NCBI RefSeq assembly: GCF_900187605.1
Contig: NZ_FYEA01000006.1
Coordinates: 62,001-126,000, forward strand
Reading direction: 5' to 3'
Source of the DNA: Pseudomonas sp. Irchel 3H7
GTDB taxonomy: Bacteria; Pseudomonadota; Gammaproteobacteria; Pseudomonadales; Pseudomonadaceae
Length of the DNA: 64,000 bases
How positions within the stretch are numbered: the first letter of the stretch is position 1; each line of letters opens with the position of its first letter. The notes under the pieces were generated by a model that saw nothing but the letters and a program-made list of their open reading frames with translations, was not told where the DNA came from and did no database searches. Made by a program: the position numbers and the translations under genes. Below are positions 50,677 to 60,229 of this stretch, one piece after another.

Positions 50677-52071
50677 TCAGCCCTTGGCGCCAGCCTCGAT
50701 CATATTCTCCGGCCGCACCCACGCATCAAACTCTTCATCGGTGAGATACCCCAGCGCCAACGCCGCCTCACGCAAGGTCAGCCCTTCGCTGTAGGCCTTC
50801 TTGGCGATCTCCGCCGATTTGTCATAACCGATATGCGGATTCAGTGCGGTCACCAGCATCAGCCCACGCTCCAGATGTCTGGCCATGACTTCGGCATCCG
50901 GCTCCAGCCCGGCAATGCAGTGCTGCTGGAAGTTGCTGCAACCGTCGGCCAGCAAGCGAATCGATTGCAGCAGGTTGTGGATGATCACCGGTTTGAACAC
51001 GTTCAACTGCAAGTGACCCTGACTGGCGGCAATGCCGATGGTCACGTCATTGCCCAGCACCTGACAAGCGAGCATCGACAGCGCTTCGCATTGGGTCGGG
51101 TTGACCTTGCCGGGCATGATCGAACTGCCCGGCTCGTTCGCCGGCAGCCGCACTTCGGCAAACCCTGCGCGTGGCCCGGAGCCAAGCAGACGCAGGTCAT
51201 TGGCGATTTTCATCAGCGCCACGGCGAGGGTTTTCAGCGCGCCGGAGAGGCTGGTCAGCGGTTCGTGGCCGGCGAGGGCGGCAAACTTGTTCGGCGCAGT
51301 GACGAAGGGCAGGCCTGAGAGCGCCGCCAGTTCGGCGGCAATCGCCTCACCAAAACCGTGTGGCGAATTCAGCCCGGTACCGACCGCGGTGCCACCCTGG
51401 GCCAGTTCACACACCGCCGGCAGTGCCGCGCGGATTGCGCGTTCGGCGTAATCCAGCTGCGCGATGAACCCGGACAACTCCTGACCGAAGGTGATCGGCG
51501 TCGCATCCATCATGTGCGTACGCCCGGTCTTCACCAGTTTCATGTGCCGCGCGGCCAGTTCGGCGAGGCCGCCGGACAACTCGGCAATCGCCGGCAGCAG
51601 TTGTTCCTGCACCGCTTGCGCGGTGGCGATGCTCATGGCGGTAGGGAAGCAGTCGTTGGAGCTTTGCGAGCGGTTGACGTGATCGTTGGGGTGCACCGGC
51701 GTCTTGCCGCCGCGCGGGTTGCCGGCCAGTTCGTTGGCGCGACCGGCGATCACTTCGTTGACGTTCATGTTGCTCTGCGTGCCGCTACCGGTCTGCCAGA
51801 CCACCAGTGGAAACTGGTCGTCGTGCTGGCCGTCGAGCACTTCGTCAGCGGCCTGTTCGATCAGGCGGGCGATGTCGGCGGGCAGGTCGCCGTTGCGGTC
51901 GTTGACCCGGGCCGCGGCTTTCTTGATCAGGGCCAGGGCGTGCAATACCGGCAGCGGCATGCGTTCCTGACCAATGGCGAAGTTGATCAGCGAGCGTTGC
52001 GTCTGAGCACCCCAGTAGGCGTCGTCCGGGACTTCGATCTGGCCCAGGCTGTCGGTTTCGATACGGCTCAT
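50677..52071 (-). CDS. fumC: Class II fumarate hydratase
   Basis: 464 residues, fumarase/aspartase superfamily. The signature [15 protein letters not shown] is present, with [14 protein letters not shown] and [14 protein letters not shown]. Iron-independent fumarate to malate hydration in the TCA cycle, often used under oxidative or iron-poor conditions. The start is at [10 protein letters not shown] with AGGAGTG eight bases upstream; a longer upstream extension is not family-like. Adjacent genes are unrelated. Confidence 0.94.
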   Translation of the reverse strand: MSRIETDSLGQIEVPDDAYWGAQTQRSLINFAIGQERMPLPVLHALALIKKAAARVNDRNGDLPADIARLIEQAADEVLDGQHDDQFPLVVWQTGSGTQSNMNVNEVIAGRANELAGNPRGGKTPVHPNDHVNRSQSSNDCFPTAMSIATAQAVQEQLLPAIAELSGGLAELAARHMKLVKTGRTHMMDATPITFGQELSGFIAQLDYAERAIRAALPAVCELAQGGTAVGTGLNSPHGFGEAIAAELAALSGLPFVTAPNKFAALAGHEPLTSLSGALKTLAVALMKIANDLRLLGSGPRAGFAEVRLPANEPGSSIMPGKVNPTQCEALSMLACQVLGNDVTIGIAASQGHLQLNVFKPVIIHNLLQSIRLLADGCSNFQQHCIAGLEPDAEVMARHLERGLMLVTALNPHIGYDKSAEIAKKAYSEGLTLREAALALGYLTDEEFDAWVRPENMIEAGAKG

Positions 52072-52264
52072 CGTGCACACTCCTGTTGGTCTGTTTGCGC
52101 AGTTTAGGCCCGGTCGGGCCCAGGTGGTTCCCTCGATCCGATTGTTGACCGGTAAAACCCCGCCAATCAAGCGCGGCAAGGCTCGGGGGTTGAGCGACGA
52201 GGTTTTTTAGGCGCAGAATGGTCGCCCTTGGGGTTTTACCTCGCCTAGCTGAAAAGGAAACTCG

Positions 52265-52780
52265 ATGACTCGTCTTCGTGCCATCTGCACCGCGGTTGCA
52301 CTGGTTTGCGCCAGCGGCCAGGTGCTTGCCGATACCGCCAGCCACAACGCCAGTGCTGAAGCTTTCCTGACCCTGGCGCACGCTGACAAGCTGGGCACTC
52401 CGGTGTACATGCAAGTGCAGCAAATGTTCGCTCAGCGTTTCGAACAGACCAAAGCCCCGGAAGCCAAGAAAGCCGTACTGGAAACCTACCAGGCCAAGGC
52501 CAACGCCGCGCTCGACCAGGCCATCGGCTGGAACAAGCTCAAGCCTGACATGGTCAAGCTCTACACCAGCAACTTCAGCGAATCCGAGCTGAAAGACCTG
52601 GTCGCGTTCTACCAGTCGCCACTGGGCAAGAAAGTCCTGGAAAAAATGCCGCAGCTGACTCAGCAATCGGCCCAGATGACCCAGGCCAAACTGGAAAGCG
52701 CCGTACCGGTCGTCAACAAGCTGCTCGACGACATGACCAAAGAGCTGACCCCGGCAGCGCCTGCGGCCAAGAAGAAGTAA
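52265..52780 (+). CDS. DUF2059 secreted protein
   Basis: 171 residues. Signal peptide to VLADTA, then the helical DUF2059 core (WNKLKPDMVKLYTSNFSESE, LVAFYQSPLGKKVLEKMPQ), ending in a basic Ala/Lys tail. Family function unknown; periplasmic. GAAAAGGAAACTCG precedes the ATG. Followed by a BolA-like gene after 12 bases. Confidence 0.9.
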   Translation: MTRLRAICTAVALVCASGQVLADTASHNASAEAFLTLAHADKLGTPVYMQVQQMFAQRFEQTKAPEAKKAVLETYQAKANAALDQAIGWNKLKPDMVKLYTSNFSESELKDLVAFYQSPLGKKVLEKMPQLTQQSAQMTQAKLESAVPVVNKLLDDMTKELTPAAPAAKKK

Positions 52781-52792
52781 GCGGAGTTCGTG

Positions 52793-53092
52793 ATGACCAT
52801 GCAACAACGCATCGAATCGACGCTGGCCCTGCTTCAGCCTGAGCACCTGCAAGTGCTGGATGAAAGCCACATGCACAGTCGCGGGTTACAGACGCACTTC
52901 AAGGCCGTGGTGGTCAGCGCGCAGTTCGACGGCCTGAACCGGGTCAAGCGCCACCAGAAAGTCTACGGCACGCTTGGCGAGCTGATGGGCGAGTTCCATG
53001 CGTTGGCGCTGCACACCTACACCCCGCAGGAATGGGCAGAGATCGGCGCCGCTCCGGCATCGCCGACCTGTGCTGGCGGCAGCAAGCATTAA
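52793..53092 (+). CDS. BolA-family protein
   Basis: 99 residues from MTMQQRIEST. The BolA fold is recognisable: LQVLDESHMHSRGLQTHFKA (VxxES motif) and RVKRHQKVYGTLGELM...HALALHTYTPQEW. It probably assists Fe-S/glutaredoxin chemistry or acts as a transcription factor. GGAG is seven bases before the ATG. The C-terminal TCAGGSKH tail carries a Cys. Followed by a terminator. Confidence 0.92.
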   Translation: MTMQQRIESTLALLQPEHLQVLDESHMHSRGLQTHFKAVVVSAQFDGLNRVKRHQKVYGTLGELMGEFHALALHTYTPQEWAEIGAAPASPTCAGGSKH

Positions 53093-53118
53093 GCTTCGGT
53101 TTTTTGCTAGAATCCGCA

Positions 53119-53149
53119 ACGCGCCGCTCACCCGGCGCGTTTTTTTTTG
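53119..53149 (+). terminator. Terminator after bolA gene
   Basis: ACGCGCCG CTCAC CCGGCGCGT followed by nine T. Confidence 0.85.
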
Positions 53150-53194
53150 AATCCGGTTCACCCTTTGCGAGGGTAGCCACCTGGAGAAATACCC

Positions 53195-54136
53195 ATGACA
53201 CAACCGATTGTCGTGGCGGCACTGTATAAGTTCGTCACCCTCGAAGATTACGTCAACCTGCGCGAGCCCCTGCTGCAAGCGATGGTCGACAACCAGATCA
53301 AAGGCACGCTGCTGATCGCCGAAGAAGGTATCAACGGCACGGTCTCCGGCAGCCGCGAAGGCATCGACGGCCTGCTCGCCTGGCTGAAGAACGACCCACG
53401 CATGATCGACATTGATCACAAAGAGTCGTACTGCGACGAGCAGCCGTTCTATCGCACCAAGGTCAAACTGAAGAAAGAGATCGTCACCCTCGGTGTCGAA
53501 GGCGTCGACCCGAACAAGAAGGTCGGCACCTACGTTGATCCGCAAGACTGGAACGCGTTGATCAGCGACCCGGAAGTGCTGTTGATCGATACACGTAACG
53601 ATTACGAAGTGTCGATCGGCACCTTTGAAGGCGCCATCGATCCGAAAACCACCAGTTTTCGCGAATTTCCCGACTACATCAAAGAACACTTCAACCCGGC
53701 CGTGCACAAGAAAGTTGCGATGTTCTGCACCGGTGGCATTCGCTGCGAGAAAGCCTCGAGCTACATGCTCGGCGAAGGCTACGAAGAGGTTTACCACCTC
53801 AAGGGTGGCATCCTGAAGTACCTTGAAGAGGTGCCGCAGGAAGAAACCAAGTGGCAGGGCGACTGCTTTGTGTTCGACAACCGCGTGACCGTGCGTCACG
53901 ACCTCAGCGAAGGCGACTACGATCAATGTCATGCCTGCCGCACGCCGGTCAGTGTTGAAGATCGTGCGTCCGAGCACTATGTGGCCGGTATCAGCTGCCC
54001 ACATTGCTGGGACAAACTCAGCGAGAAAACTCGCCGCAGCGCGATCGATCGGCAGAAACAGATCGAACTGGCCAAGGCGCGCAACCAGCCGCACCCGATC
54101 GGCTACAACTACAAGCAAGCATCCACCGAGGCTTAA
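53195..54136 (+). CDS. trhO: tRNA uridine(34) hydroxylase, rhodanese-like
   Basis: 313 residues, YceA/TrhO family. The N-terminal acylphosphatase-like part ([13 protein letters not shown]) precedes a rhodanese domain with the active Cys in [15 protein letters not shown]. The C-terminal part has two CxxC pairs ([15 protein letters not shown]). It hydroxylates U34 of certain tRNAs in an O2-dependent way, precursor of cmo5U/mcmo5U. Full length. It ends two bases before the DsbA-like gene, hence probably co-transcribed. Confidence 0.94.
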   Translation: MTQPIVVAALYKFVTLEDYVNLREPLLQAMVDNQIKGTLLIAEEGINGTVSGSREGIDGLLAWLKNDPRMIDIDHKESYCDEQPFYRTKVKLKKEIVTLGVEGVDPNKKVGTYVDPQDWNALISDPEVLLIDTRNDYEVSIGTFEGAIDPKTTSFREFPDYIKEHFNPAVHKKVAMFCTGGIRCEKASSYMLGEGYEEVYHLKGGILKYLEEVPQEETKWQGDCFVFDNRVTVRHDLSEGDYDQCHACRTPVSVEDRASEHYVAGISCPHCWDKLSEKTRRSAIDRQKQIELAKARNQPHPIGYNYKQASTEA

Positions 54137-54138
54137 CC

Positions 54139-54774
54139 ATGTCTGCGCGCCTGCTCTATGTGATGGATCCGATGTGTTCGTGGTGCTGGGGGTTTGCTCC
54201 GGTGGCCAAGGCATTGGTCGAGCAGGCGCAAGCAGCCGGTGTGGAGTTGCATCTGGTGGTTGGCGGTTTGCGCACCGGCAGTGGCTCGGCGCTGGAGCCG
54301 ACCACGCGTCGCTACATTATCGAGCATTGGCAAGCGGTCACTGAAGCCACCGGCCAGCCGTTCAAGTTTGACGGTGCGTTGCCCGACGGTTTTGTCTACG
54401 ACACTGAGCCTGCCTGCCGGGCGATCGTTACTGCGCGCAGTCTGGCGCCGGATTGCGCGTGGAGATTGGTCGGACTGATCCAGCAGGCGTTTTATGCTGA
54501 AGGTCGCGACGTTACCCAGGCCAGCGTGCTGGTCGAGCTGGCAGAAAAGGCCGGTGTACCGCGTATCGAATTCGCTGCCTTGTTCGATCATGCCGACCAG
54601 CACAAAGCGACTCAGGCCGATTTCAGTTGGGTGCAGGATCTGGGCATCGCCGGTTTCCCGACCCTGCTCGCCGAGCGCAACGGTCAACTGGCGCTGCTGA
54701 CCAACGGCTATCAACCGCTCAGCGAGCTGTCGCCATTGCTCGGCCGCTGGCTGGAACGCGCGGCCTGTGTCTGA
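54139..54774 (+). CDS. DsbA-family thioredoxin-like protein
   Basis: 211 residues, no signal peptide (cytoplasmic). The thioredoxin-fold active site is MCSWCWGF (CxxC), and the cis-Pro follows at GIAGFPTLL. The FrnE/2-hydroxychromene-isomerase-like DsbA subgroup is of similar size. Overlaps the next gene by eight bases. Confidence 0.85.
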   Translation: MSARLLYVMDPMCSWCWGFAPVAKALVEQAQAAGVELHLVVGGLRTGSGSALEPTTRRYIIEHWQAVTEATGQPFKFDGALPDGFVYDTEPACRAIVTARSLAPDCAWRLVGLIQQAFYAEGRDVTQASVLVELAEKAGVPRIEFAALFDHADQHKATQADFSWVQDLGIAGFPTLLAERNGQLALLTNGYQPLSELSPLLGRWLERAACV

Positions 54775-56593
54775 TCGGGCCGATGACACGCCAGCCGTAA
54801 AGCGTGTCGACCGGCTGAGCTGGGCAGAAGTCCGGCGACTGGCATTGAGGCACAAAAAATCCCTGTGGATCGCTAACGGTGTCGCCGTGCTGGCGACGCT
54901 GTGCAGCGTGCCGATTCCGTTGCTGCTGCCGCTGCTGGTGGACGAAGTGCTGCTCGGCCATGGCGACGCTGCGCTGAAAGTCATGAATCACGTGCTGCCC
55001 GGTATGTGGCAGCAAGCGGCGGGTTACATCGGCTTGATGCTGGTAGTGACGCTGACCCTGCGTTGCGGCTCGCTGTGCTTCGGCGTGTTGCAGTCGCGGC
55101 TGTTCGCACGGCTGGCCAAAGACATCGTTTATCGCATTCGCGTGCGCCTGATCGAACGCCTGAAACGGATTTCCCTCGGCGAATACGAAAGCCTCGGCAG
55201 CGGCACCGTGACCACGCACCTGGTCACCGACCTGGACACCCTCGACAAATTCGTTGGCGAAACCCTCAGCCGCTTTCTGGTGGCGATGCTGACGCTGGTC
55301 GGCACCGCGAGCATCCTGATGTGGATGCACTGGAAACTGGCGCTGTTGATTCTGTTGTTCAATCCGTTGGTGATCTACGCCACGGTGCAGTTGGGCAAAC
55401 GCGTCAAACACCTGAAGAAACTCGAGAACGACAGCACCTCGCGCTTCACCCAGGCGTTGAGTGAAACCCTCGATGCGATTCAGGAAATCCGTGCCGGTAA
55501 CCGCCAGGGCTTCTTTCTCGGTCGGCTCGGCCTGCGCGCGCAGGAGGTGCGCAACTACGCGGTCAATTCGCAGTGGAAAACCGACGCTTCCAACCGCGCC
55601 AGTGGTTTGCTCTTTCAGTTCGGTATCGACATTTTCCGCGCGGCAGCGATGCTCACGGTGTTGTTTTCCGACCTGTCGATCGGCCAGATGCTCGCGGTGT
55701 TCAGTTACCTGTGGTTCATGATCGGCCCGGTCGAACAACTGCTCAATCTGCAATACGCCTATTACGCGGCGGGCGGGGCGCTGGCGCGGATCAACGAGTT
55801 GTTGGCGCGCGCCGATGAGCCGCAATATCCCGGTGGCGTCGATCCGTTCAAGGGCCGCGACACCGTCGGCATTCAGGTGCAAGGCCTGAGCTTCGGCTAC
55901 GGCGATGAGCTGGTGCTGGATCAGTTGAATCTGTCGATTGCTCCCGGTGAGAAAGTCGCGATTGTCGGTGCCAGTGGCGGCGGTAAAAGTACCCTCGTGC
56001 AGTTGTTGCTCGGGCTTTATACACCGCTGGCCGGCACCATCCGGTTCGGCGGTTCGACCCAGCAGGACATCGGCCTGGAAACGGTTCGCGAAAATGTCGC
56101 GGTGGTGTTACAGCACCCGGCGCTGTTCAACGACACCGTGCGCGCCAACCTGACCATGGGCCGCACCCGCAGTGACGAAGCCTGCTGGCAGGCGCTGGAA
56201 ATCGCTCAGCTGGACGCGACCATCCGCGCTTTGCCCAATGGCCTCGACAGTATTGTCGGTCGCTCCGGCGTGCGTCTGTCGGGCGGGCAGCGCCAACGGC
56301 TGGCCATCGCGCGGATGATCCTCGCCGAGCCGAAAGTAGTCATCCTCGACGAAGCCACGTCTGCCCTCGACGCCGCCACCGAGTACAACCTCCATCAGGC
56401 CATGGCGCGCTTCCTCAATGGCCGCACCACGCTGATCATTGCCCACCGACTGTCGGCGGTGAAACAGGCTGATCGCGTGCTGGTGTTCGATGGTGGTCAG
56501 GTCGCTGAAGACGGCGATCACCAGCAGCTGATCGCCGATGGCGGTCTGTATGCCAAGCTCTATGGTCACCTGCAGCAGATCCAGCGCCCTTGA
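54767..56593 (+). CDS. ABC exporter (fused membrane and ATPase domains)
   Basis: 608 residues. Six transmembrane helices to about 320, followed by an ATPase domain: Walker A GASGGGKSTL, signature LSGGQRQRLAIAR, Walker B VVILDEATSALD, H-loop IAHRLS. MsbA/LmrA-type half-transporter; homodimer expected. The start is a GTG within the preceding gene. Substrate unknown: a lipid, peptide or drug exporter. Confidence 0.9.
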   Translation: MSDRADDTPAVKRVDRLSWAEVRRLALRHKKSLWIANGVAVLATLCSVPIPLLLPLLVDEVLLGHGDAALKVMNHVLPGMWQQAAGYIGLMLVVTLTLRCGSLCFGVLQSRLFARLAKDIVYRIRVRLIERLKRISLGEYESLGSGTVTTHLVTDLDTLDKFVGETLSRFLVAMLTLVGTASILMWMHWKLALLILLFNPLVIYATVQLGKRVKHLKKLENDSTSRFTQALSETLDAIQEIRAGNRQGFFLGRLGLRAQEVRNYAVNSQWKTDASNRASGLLFQFGIDIFRAAAMLTVLFSDLSIGQMLAVFSYLWFMIGPVEQLLNLQYAYYAAGGALARINELLARADEPQYPGGVDPFKGRDTVGIQVQGLSFGYGDELVLDQLNLSIAPGEKVAIVGASGGGKSTLVQLLLGLYTPLAGTIRFGGSTQQDIGLETVRENVAVVLQHPALFNDTVRANLTMGRTRSDEACWQALEIAQLDATIRALPNGLDSIVGRSGVRLSGGQRQRLAIARMILAEPKVVILDEATSALDAATEYNLHQAMARFLNGRTTLIIAHRLSAVKQADRVLVFDGGQVAEDGDHQQLIADGGLYAKLYGHLQQIQRP

Positions 56594-56794
56594 GTTTCGT
56601 TCCGGTTTCTGTGCTTAGTGCTTGAATTGCATTGAGTAAATTCAACCGGAACGCGCAAGCAGCACAGCCATTTGCACAATCGGCCTAGAGGACGGCAGAG
56701 CTGTCCCTTTGACTTGTCGAAAACTAGCCTAGGCTGAGCTGTCAGGAGCGGGATTTTCCGGTGTTCATCTGGCAGTGCTTGCGCAAGGGATCTC

Positions 56795-59254
56795 ATGAAG
56801 CAAAAGCGGACTCTCGGAACGCCACGGTTGTTGGGCATCGTCTGGCCATTTATTGCCGTCGTGTTGTTTCAAGCGTTACTGGGTGGCGTGAGTCTTTACG
56901 TGCTCTCGGCCGTTCGCGGTTATGTCGCTGGCGAAAGTCTCTGGTCCAAGGGCCAGAAAGACGCGATCTATTACCTCAATCTATACGCCGACAGCCGTGA
57001 CGAGGCGATCTTCCTCAAATACCGCAACGCGATTGCCGTGCCGCAAGGCGGGCATCAGTTGCGTCTGGCGCTGGATCATCAACCGCCGGATCTGGCCGCG
57101 GCACGCGAAGGTATTCTCAAGGGTGGCAACCACCCGGACGACGTCTCCAGCCTGATCTGGCTGTACCTCAACTTCCGTCATTTCAGTTATCTGGAAACTG
57201 CCATTGACCGCTGGACGGTCGGCGATGCCTATCTGGTCGAACTGGATGACGTGGCGCAGGAGATGCACCGCAGCATTTCAGATAGCACGGCCAGCAGCGC
57301 CGATATCCAGCGCTGGAAGGCGCGGATTTTCGCCATCAACGATGCCGTGACTCCGGCGGCGAAAGCTTTCAGCGATGCCTTGGGCGAAGGCTCGCGGATG
57401 ATTCTGCGGCTGCTGCTGTTAACCAATCTGGCCACGGCACTGGGGCTGATCGTGCTGGCCCTGTGGCGCACGCACAAACTGCTCAAGCAGCGTCACGCCT
57501 TTGCCGAGGCGCTGCAACTTGAGAAGGATCGGGCGCACGTCACCTTGCATTCGATCGGTGATGGCGTCATCACCACCGATGTCAGTGGTGCCATCGATTA
57601 CATGAACCCGGCCGCCGAAGCCATGACCCACTGGAAGGCCGAGCAGGCGGCGGGATTGCCGCTGGCAGCGTTGTTCAATTTGCTCGACGACAACGCCCAG
57701 GCCGAGGGGCTGACCCTGATCGAGCATATTCTCAGTGGCCAGCTCAGTGGCGGCAGCGAGCATTCGAAACTGATCCAGCGCTTGGATGGCACGACGTTGT
57801 CAGTGACGCTGGTCGGCGCACCGATCCGCAATGCCGGCAAGGTCAGCGGCACGGTGCTGGTGCTGCACGACATGACTCAGGAGCGGCAATACATCGCCAA
57901 CCTGTCGTGGCAGGCGACCCATGATGCGCTGACCGGGTTGGCCAACCGTCGCGAGTTCGAATATCGGCTGGAGCAGGCACTGCATAAGCTCACGCGGCAT
58001 TCCGGGCGGCATGCGCTGATGTTCCTCGACCTCGATCAATTCAAACTGGTCAACGATACCTGTGGTCACGCCGCCGGCGATGAACTGTTAAGGCACATTT
58101 GTACGCTGTTGCAATCGGGGCTGCGCGAAGGCGACACGCTGGCGCGCCTGGGCGGTGATGAGTTCGGCATTCTGCTGGAGAACTGCGCGCCAGACGCGGC
58201 CGAGAAAATCGCCGAGGCGCTACGCCAGACTGTGCAGAACCTGCATTTTGTCTGGAAAGGGCGGCCGTTCCTGACCACGGTGAGCATTGGTCTGGTGCAT
58301 ATCGCGCAGACCCCGACGACCCTCGAAGCCTCACTGCGCGCGGCCGATATGGCCTGTTACATGGCCAAGGAAAAGGGCCGCAACCGGGTGCAGGTCTACC
58401 ACGCCGACGATTCCGAGCTGTCGCTGCGCTTTGGCGAAATGGCTTGGGTGCAACGGCTGCACATGGCACTGGAAGAAAACCGCTTTTGTCTGTACGCCCA
58501 GGAAATCGCCCCGCTCAAGCCGGGTGACAACAAGGGTGGGCACATCGAGATTCTGCTGCGTCTGCATGATGAAGCCGGGCGGATGATTCTGCCGGACAGT
58601 TTCATTCCCGCTGCCGAGCGTTATGGTTTGATGAGTCAACTGGATCGCTGGGTAGTTCAGAACGTATTCAAGGTTATTGCTCAATGTATTGCACAAGAAC
58701 ATCAAGAGCCTTTAGCAATGTGTGCGATTAATCTGTCAGGCATTACTATAGGAGATGACGCGTTTTTGCACTTTCTGCGAGAGCAGTTTGTTAACTACGC
58801 AATACCGCCTGAAATGATTTGTTTTGAAATTACAGAAACCAGTGCAATTGCAAATCTGGGCAGCGCAATAAGATTTATTAATGAACTCAAAGGCTTAGGT
58901 TGCTATTTTTCATTAGATGACTTTTGTGCCGGAATGTCTTCATTCGCTTATCTGAAACATTTGCCTGTAGACTTCCTGAAGATCGACGGGAGTTTCGTAA
59001 AGGATATGCTGGACGACCCGATTAACCGCGCAATGGTCGAAGTGATCAATCACATCGGGCATGTCATGGGTAAGCAGACAATTGCCGAGTTTGTTGAAAC
59101 AACTCAGATCGAGCAGGCATTGCTCGAAATTGGTGTGGATTACGCTCAGGGTTATGTTATAGAACGCCCACAGTTGTTTACCTGTGACAGTTTGCAAAGT
59201 CGGCCCGCCAGACCGCAACCGCTGTTATTCAAAGCGCCTGGCACGTTCCGTTGA
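56795..59254 (+). CDS. Membrane c-di-GMP protein (PAS-GGDEF-EAL)
   Basis: 819 residues. Transmembrane helices at about 12-38 and 206-228 bracket a periplasmic sensor loop. A PAS domain (about 248-370, SIGDGVITTDVSGAIDY) and a GGDEF domain follow, with GGDEF at 453-457 and an I-site REGD five residues before it. The EAL domain has EIL (585-587) where EAL/EVL is usual; ITETSAI, LKIDGSFV and AEFVET are retained. Its end (about 58621-58980) falls to roughly 39% GC by hand count. Bifunctional or switched activity is possible. Confidence 0.9.
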   Translation: MKQKRTLGTPRLLGIVWPFIAVVLFQALLGGVSLYVLSAVRGYVAGESLWSKGQKDAIYYLNLYADSRDEAIFLKYRNAIAVPQGGHQLRLALDHQPPDLAAAREGILKGGNHPDDVSSLIWLYLNFRHFSYLETAIDRWTVGDAYLVELDDVAQEMHRSISDSTASSADIQRWKARIFAINDAVTPAAKAFSDALGEGSRMILRLLLLTNLATALGLIVLALWRTHKLLKQRHAFAEALQLEKDRAHVTLHSIGDGVITTDVSGAIDYMNPAAEAMTHWKAEQAAGLPLAALFNLLDDNAQAEGLTLIEHILSGQLSGGSEHSKLIQRLDGTTLSVTLVGAPIRNAGKVSGTVLVLHDMTQERQYIANLSWQATHDALTGLANRREFEYRLEQALHKLTRHSGRHALMFLDLDQFKLVNDTCGHAAGDELLRHICTLLQSGLREGDTLARLGGDEFGILLENCAPDAAEKIAEALRQTVQNLHFVWKGRPFLTTVSIGLVHIAQTPTTLEASLRAADMACYMAKEKGRNRVQVYHADDSELSLRFGEMAWVQRLHMALEENRFCLYAQEIAPLKPGDNKGGHIEILLRLHDEAGRMILPDSFIPAAERYGLMSQLDRWVVQNVFKVIAQCIAQEHQEPLAMCAINLSGITIGDDAFLHFLREQFVNYAIPPEMICFEITETSAIANLGSAIRFINELKGLGCYFSLDDFCAGMSSFAYLKHLPVDFLKIDGSFVKDMLDDPINRAMVEVINHIGHVMGKQTIAEFVETTQIEQALLEIGVDYAQGYVIERPQLFTCDSLQSRPARPQPLLFKAPGTFR

Positions 59255-59300
59255 AGTCTCTCGCCGATCCTTACAATCACAAATCAAAAGGAGCCGAACA

Positions 59301-60095
59301 GTGATCGACACATTCAACCGAACCGGACCACTCATGGAAGCTGCAAGTTATCCTGCCTGGGCGCAACAGCTCATTGAGGATTGCAGCGAGAGCAAGCGCC
59401 GGGTTGTCGAACATGAACTTTACCTGCGCATGCGTGATAACAAGCTCAGCGCCAGAACCATGCGTCAGTACCTGATCGGGGGCTGGCCGGTGGTTGAGCA
59501 GTTTGCGTTGTACATGGCGCAGAACCTCACCAAAACCAAATTTGCCCGGCATCCGGGTGAAGACATGGCGCGGCGCTGGTTGATGCGCAATATCCGCGTT
59601 GAACTCAATCACGCCGATTACTGGGTGCATTGGAGCCGGGCACATGGCGTCAGTCTGGAAGACCTTCAGGCTCAACAGGTGCCGCCTGAGTTGCATGCCT
59701 TGAGTCATTGGTGCTGGCACACCAGTTCTGCCGATTCGCTGATCGTGGCCATCGCCGCCACCAACTATGCCATTGAAGGCGCGACCGGGGAGTGGTCGGC
59801 GCTGGTCTGCTCCACCGGCGTGTATGCCGCAGCGTTTCCCGAAGAGGATCGCAAGCGGGCGATGAAGTGGTTGAAGATGCATGCCCAGTACGACGATGCT
59901 CATCCCTGGGAGGCGCTGGAAATCATCTGCACGCTCGCGGGGATGAACCCGAGCAAGGCCTTGCAGGCCGAACTGCGTCAGGCGGTGTGCAAGAGCTATG
60001 ACTACATGTATCTGTTTCTGGAGCGCTGCATGCAACTGGAGACGTCGGAGCGCTTGTTGGTCAATCGAGAGCGCAGGGCGGTAGTCGAGAGCTGA
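59301..60095 (+). CDS. undA: 1-undecene synthase (medium-chain fatty acid decarboxylase)
   Basis: 264 residues, TenA/heme-oxygenase-like fold. An iron-dependent oxidase that decarboxylates lauric acid to the volatile terminal alkene 1-undecene with O2. Iron ligand candidates are Glu101 and His104 (VELNHADYW), Glu159 (YAIEGATGE), and His194, Asp198 and His201 (HAQYDDAH). E101, H104 and H194 match the residue numbers reported for UndA as I recall, and the N-terminus MIDTFNRTGPLMEA is like that family. Start GTG, AAGGAG upstream. Could be mislabelled TenA. Confidence 0.85.
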   Translation: MIDTFNRTGPLMEAASYPAWAQQLIEDCSESKRRVVEHELYLRMRDNKLSARTMRQYLIGGWPVVEQFALYMAQNLTKTKFARHPGEDMARRWLMRNIRVELNHADYWVHWSRAHGVSLEDLQAQQVPPELHALSHWCWHTSSADSLIVAIAATNYAIEGATGEWSALVCSTGVYAAAFPEEDRKRAMKWLKMHAQYDDAHPWEALEIICTLAGMNPSKALQAELRQAVCKSYDYMYLFLERCMQLETSERLLVNRERRAVVES

Positions 60096-60118
60096 TTCAA
60101 GTCTCACGCAATACCAAT

Positions 60119-60208
60119 GTGGGAGCGAGCCTGCTCGCGAAGGGGTCATGTCAGTCAGCATTGCTTTGACTGAATCACCGCTTTCGCGAGCAGGCTCGCT
60201 CCCACACT
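60119..60208. repeat. REPIN (type B)
   Basis: GTGGGAGCGAGCCTGCTCGC and its reverse around a 45-base spacer, in the convergent gap after undA. Confidence 0.85.
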
Positions 60209-60229
60209 GTTTTGTGTGGGTTGAACAGC

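Noticed and set aside
58331..58705. Antisense open frame in the low-GC end of the EAL gene
   Set aside because: Spans the composition boundary but has no start signals or known domain.
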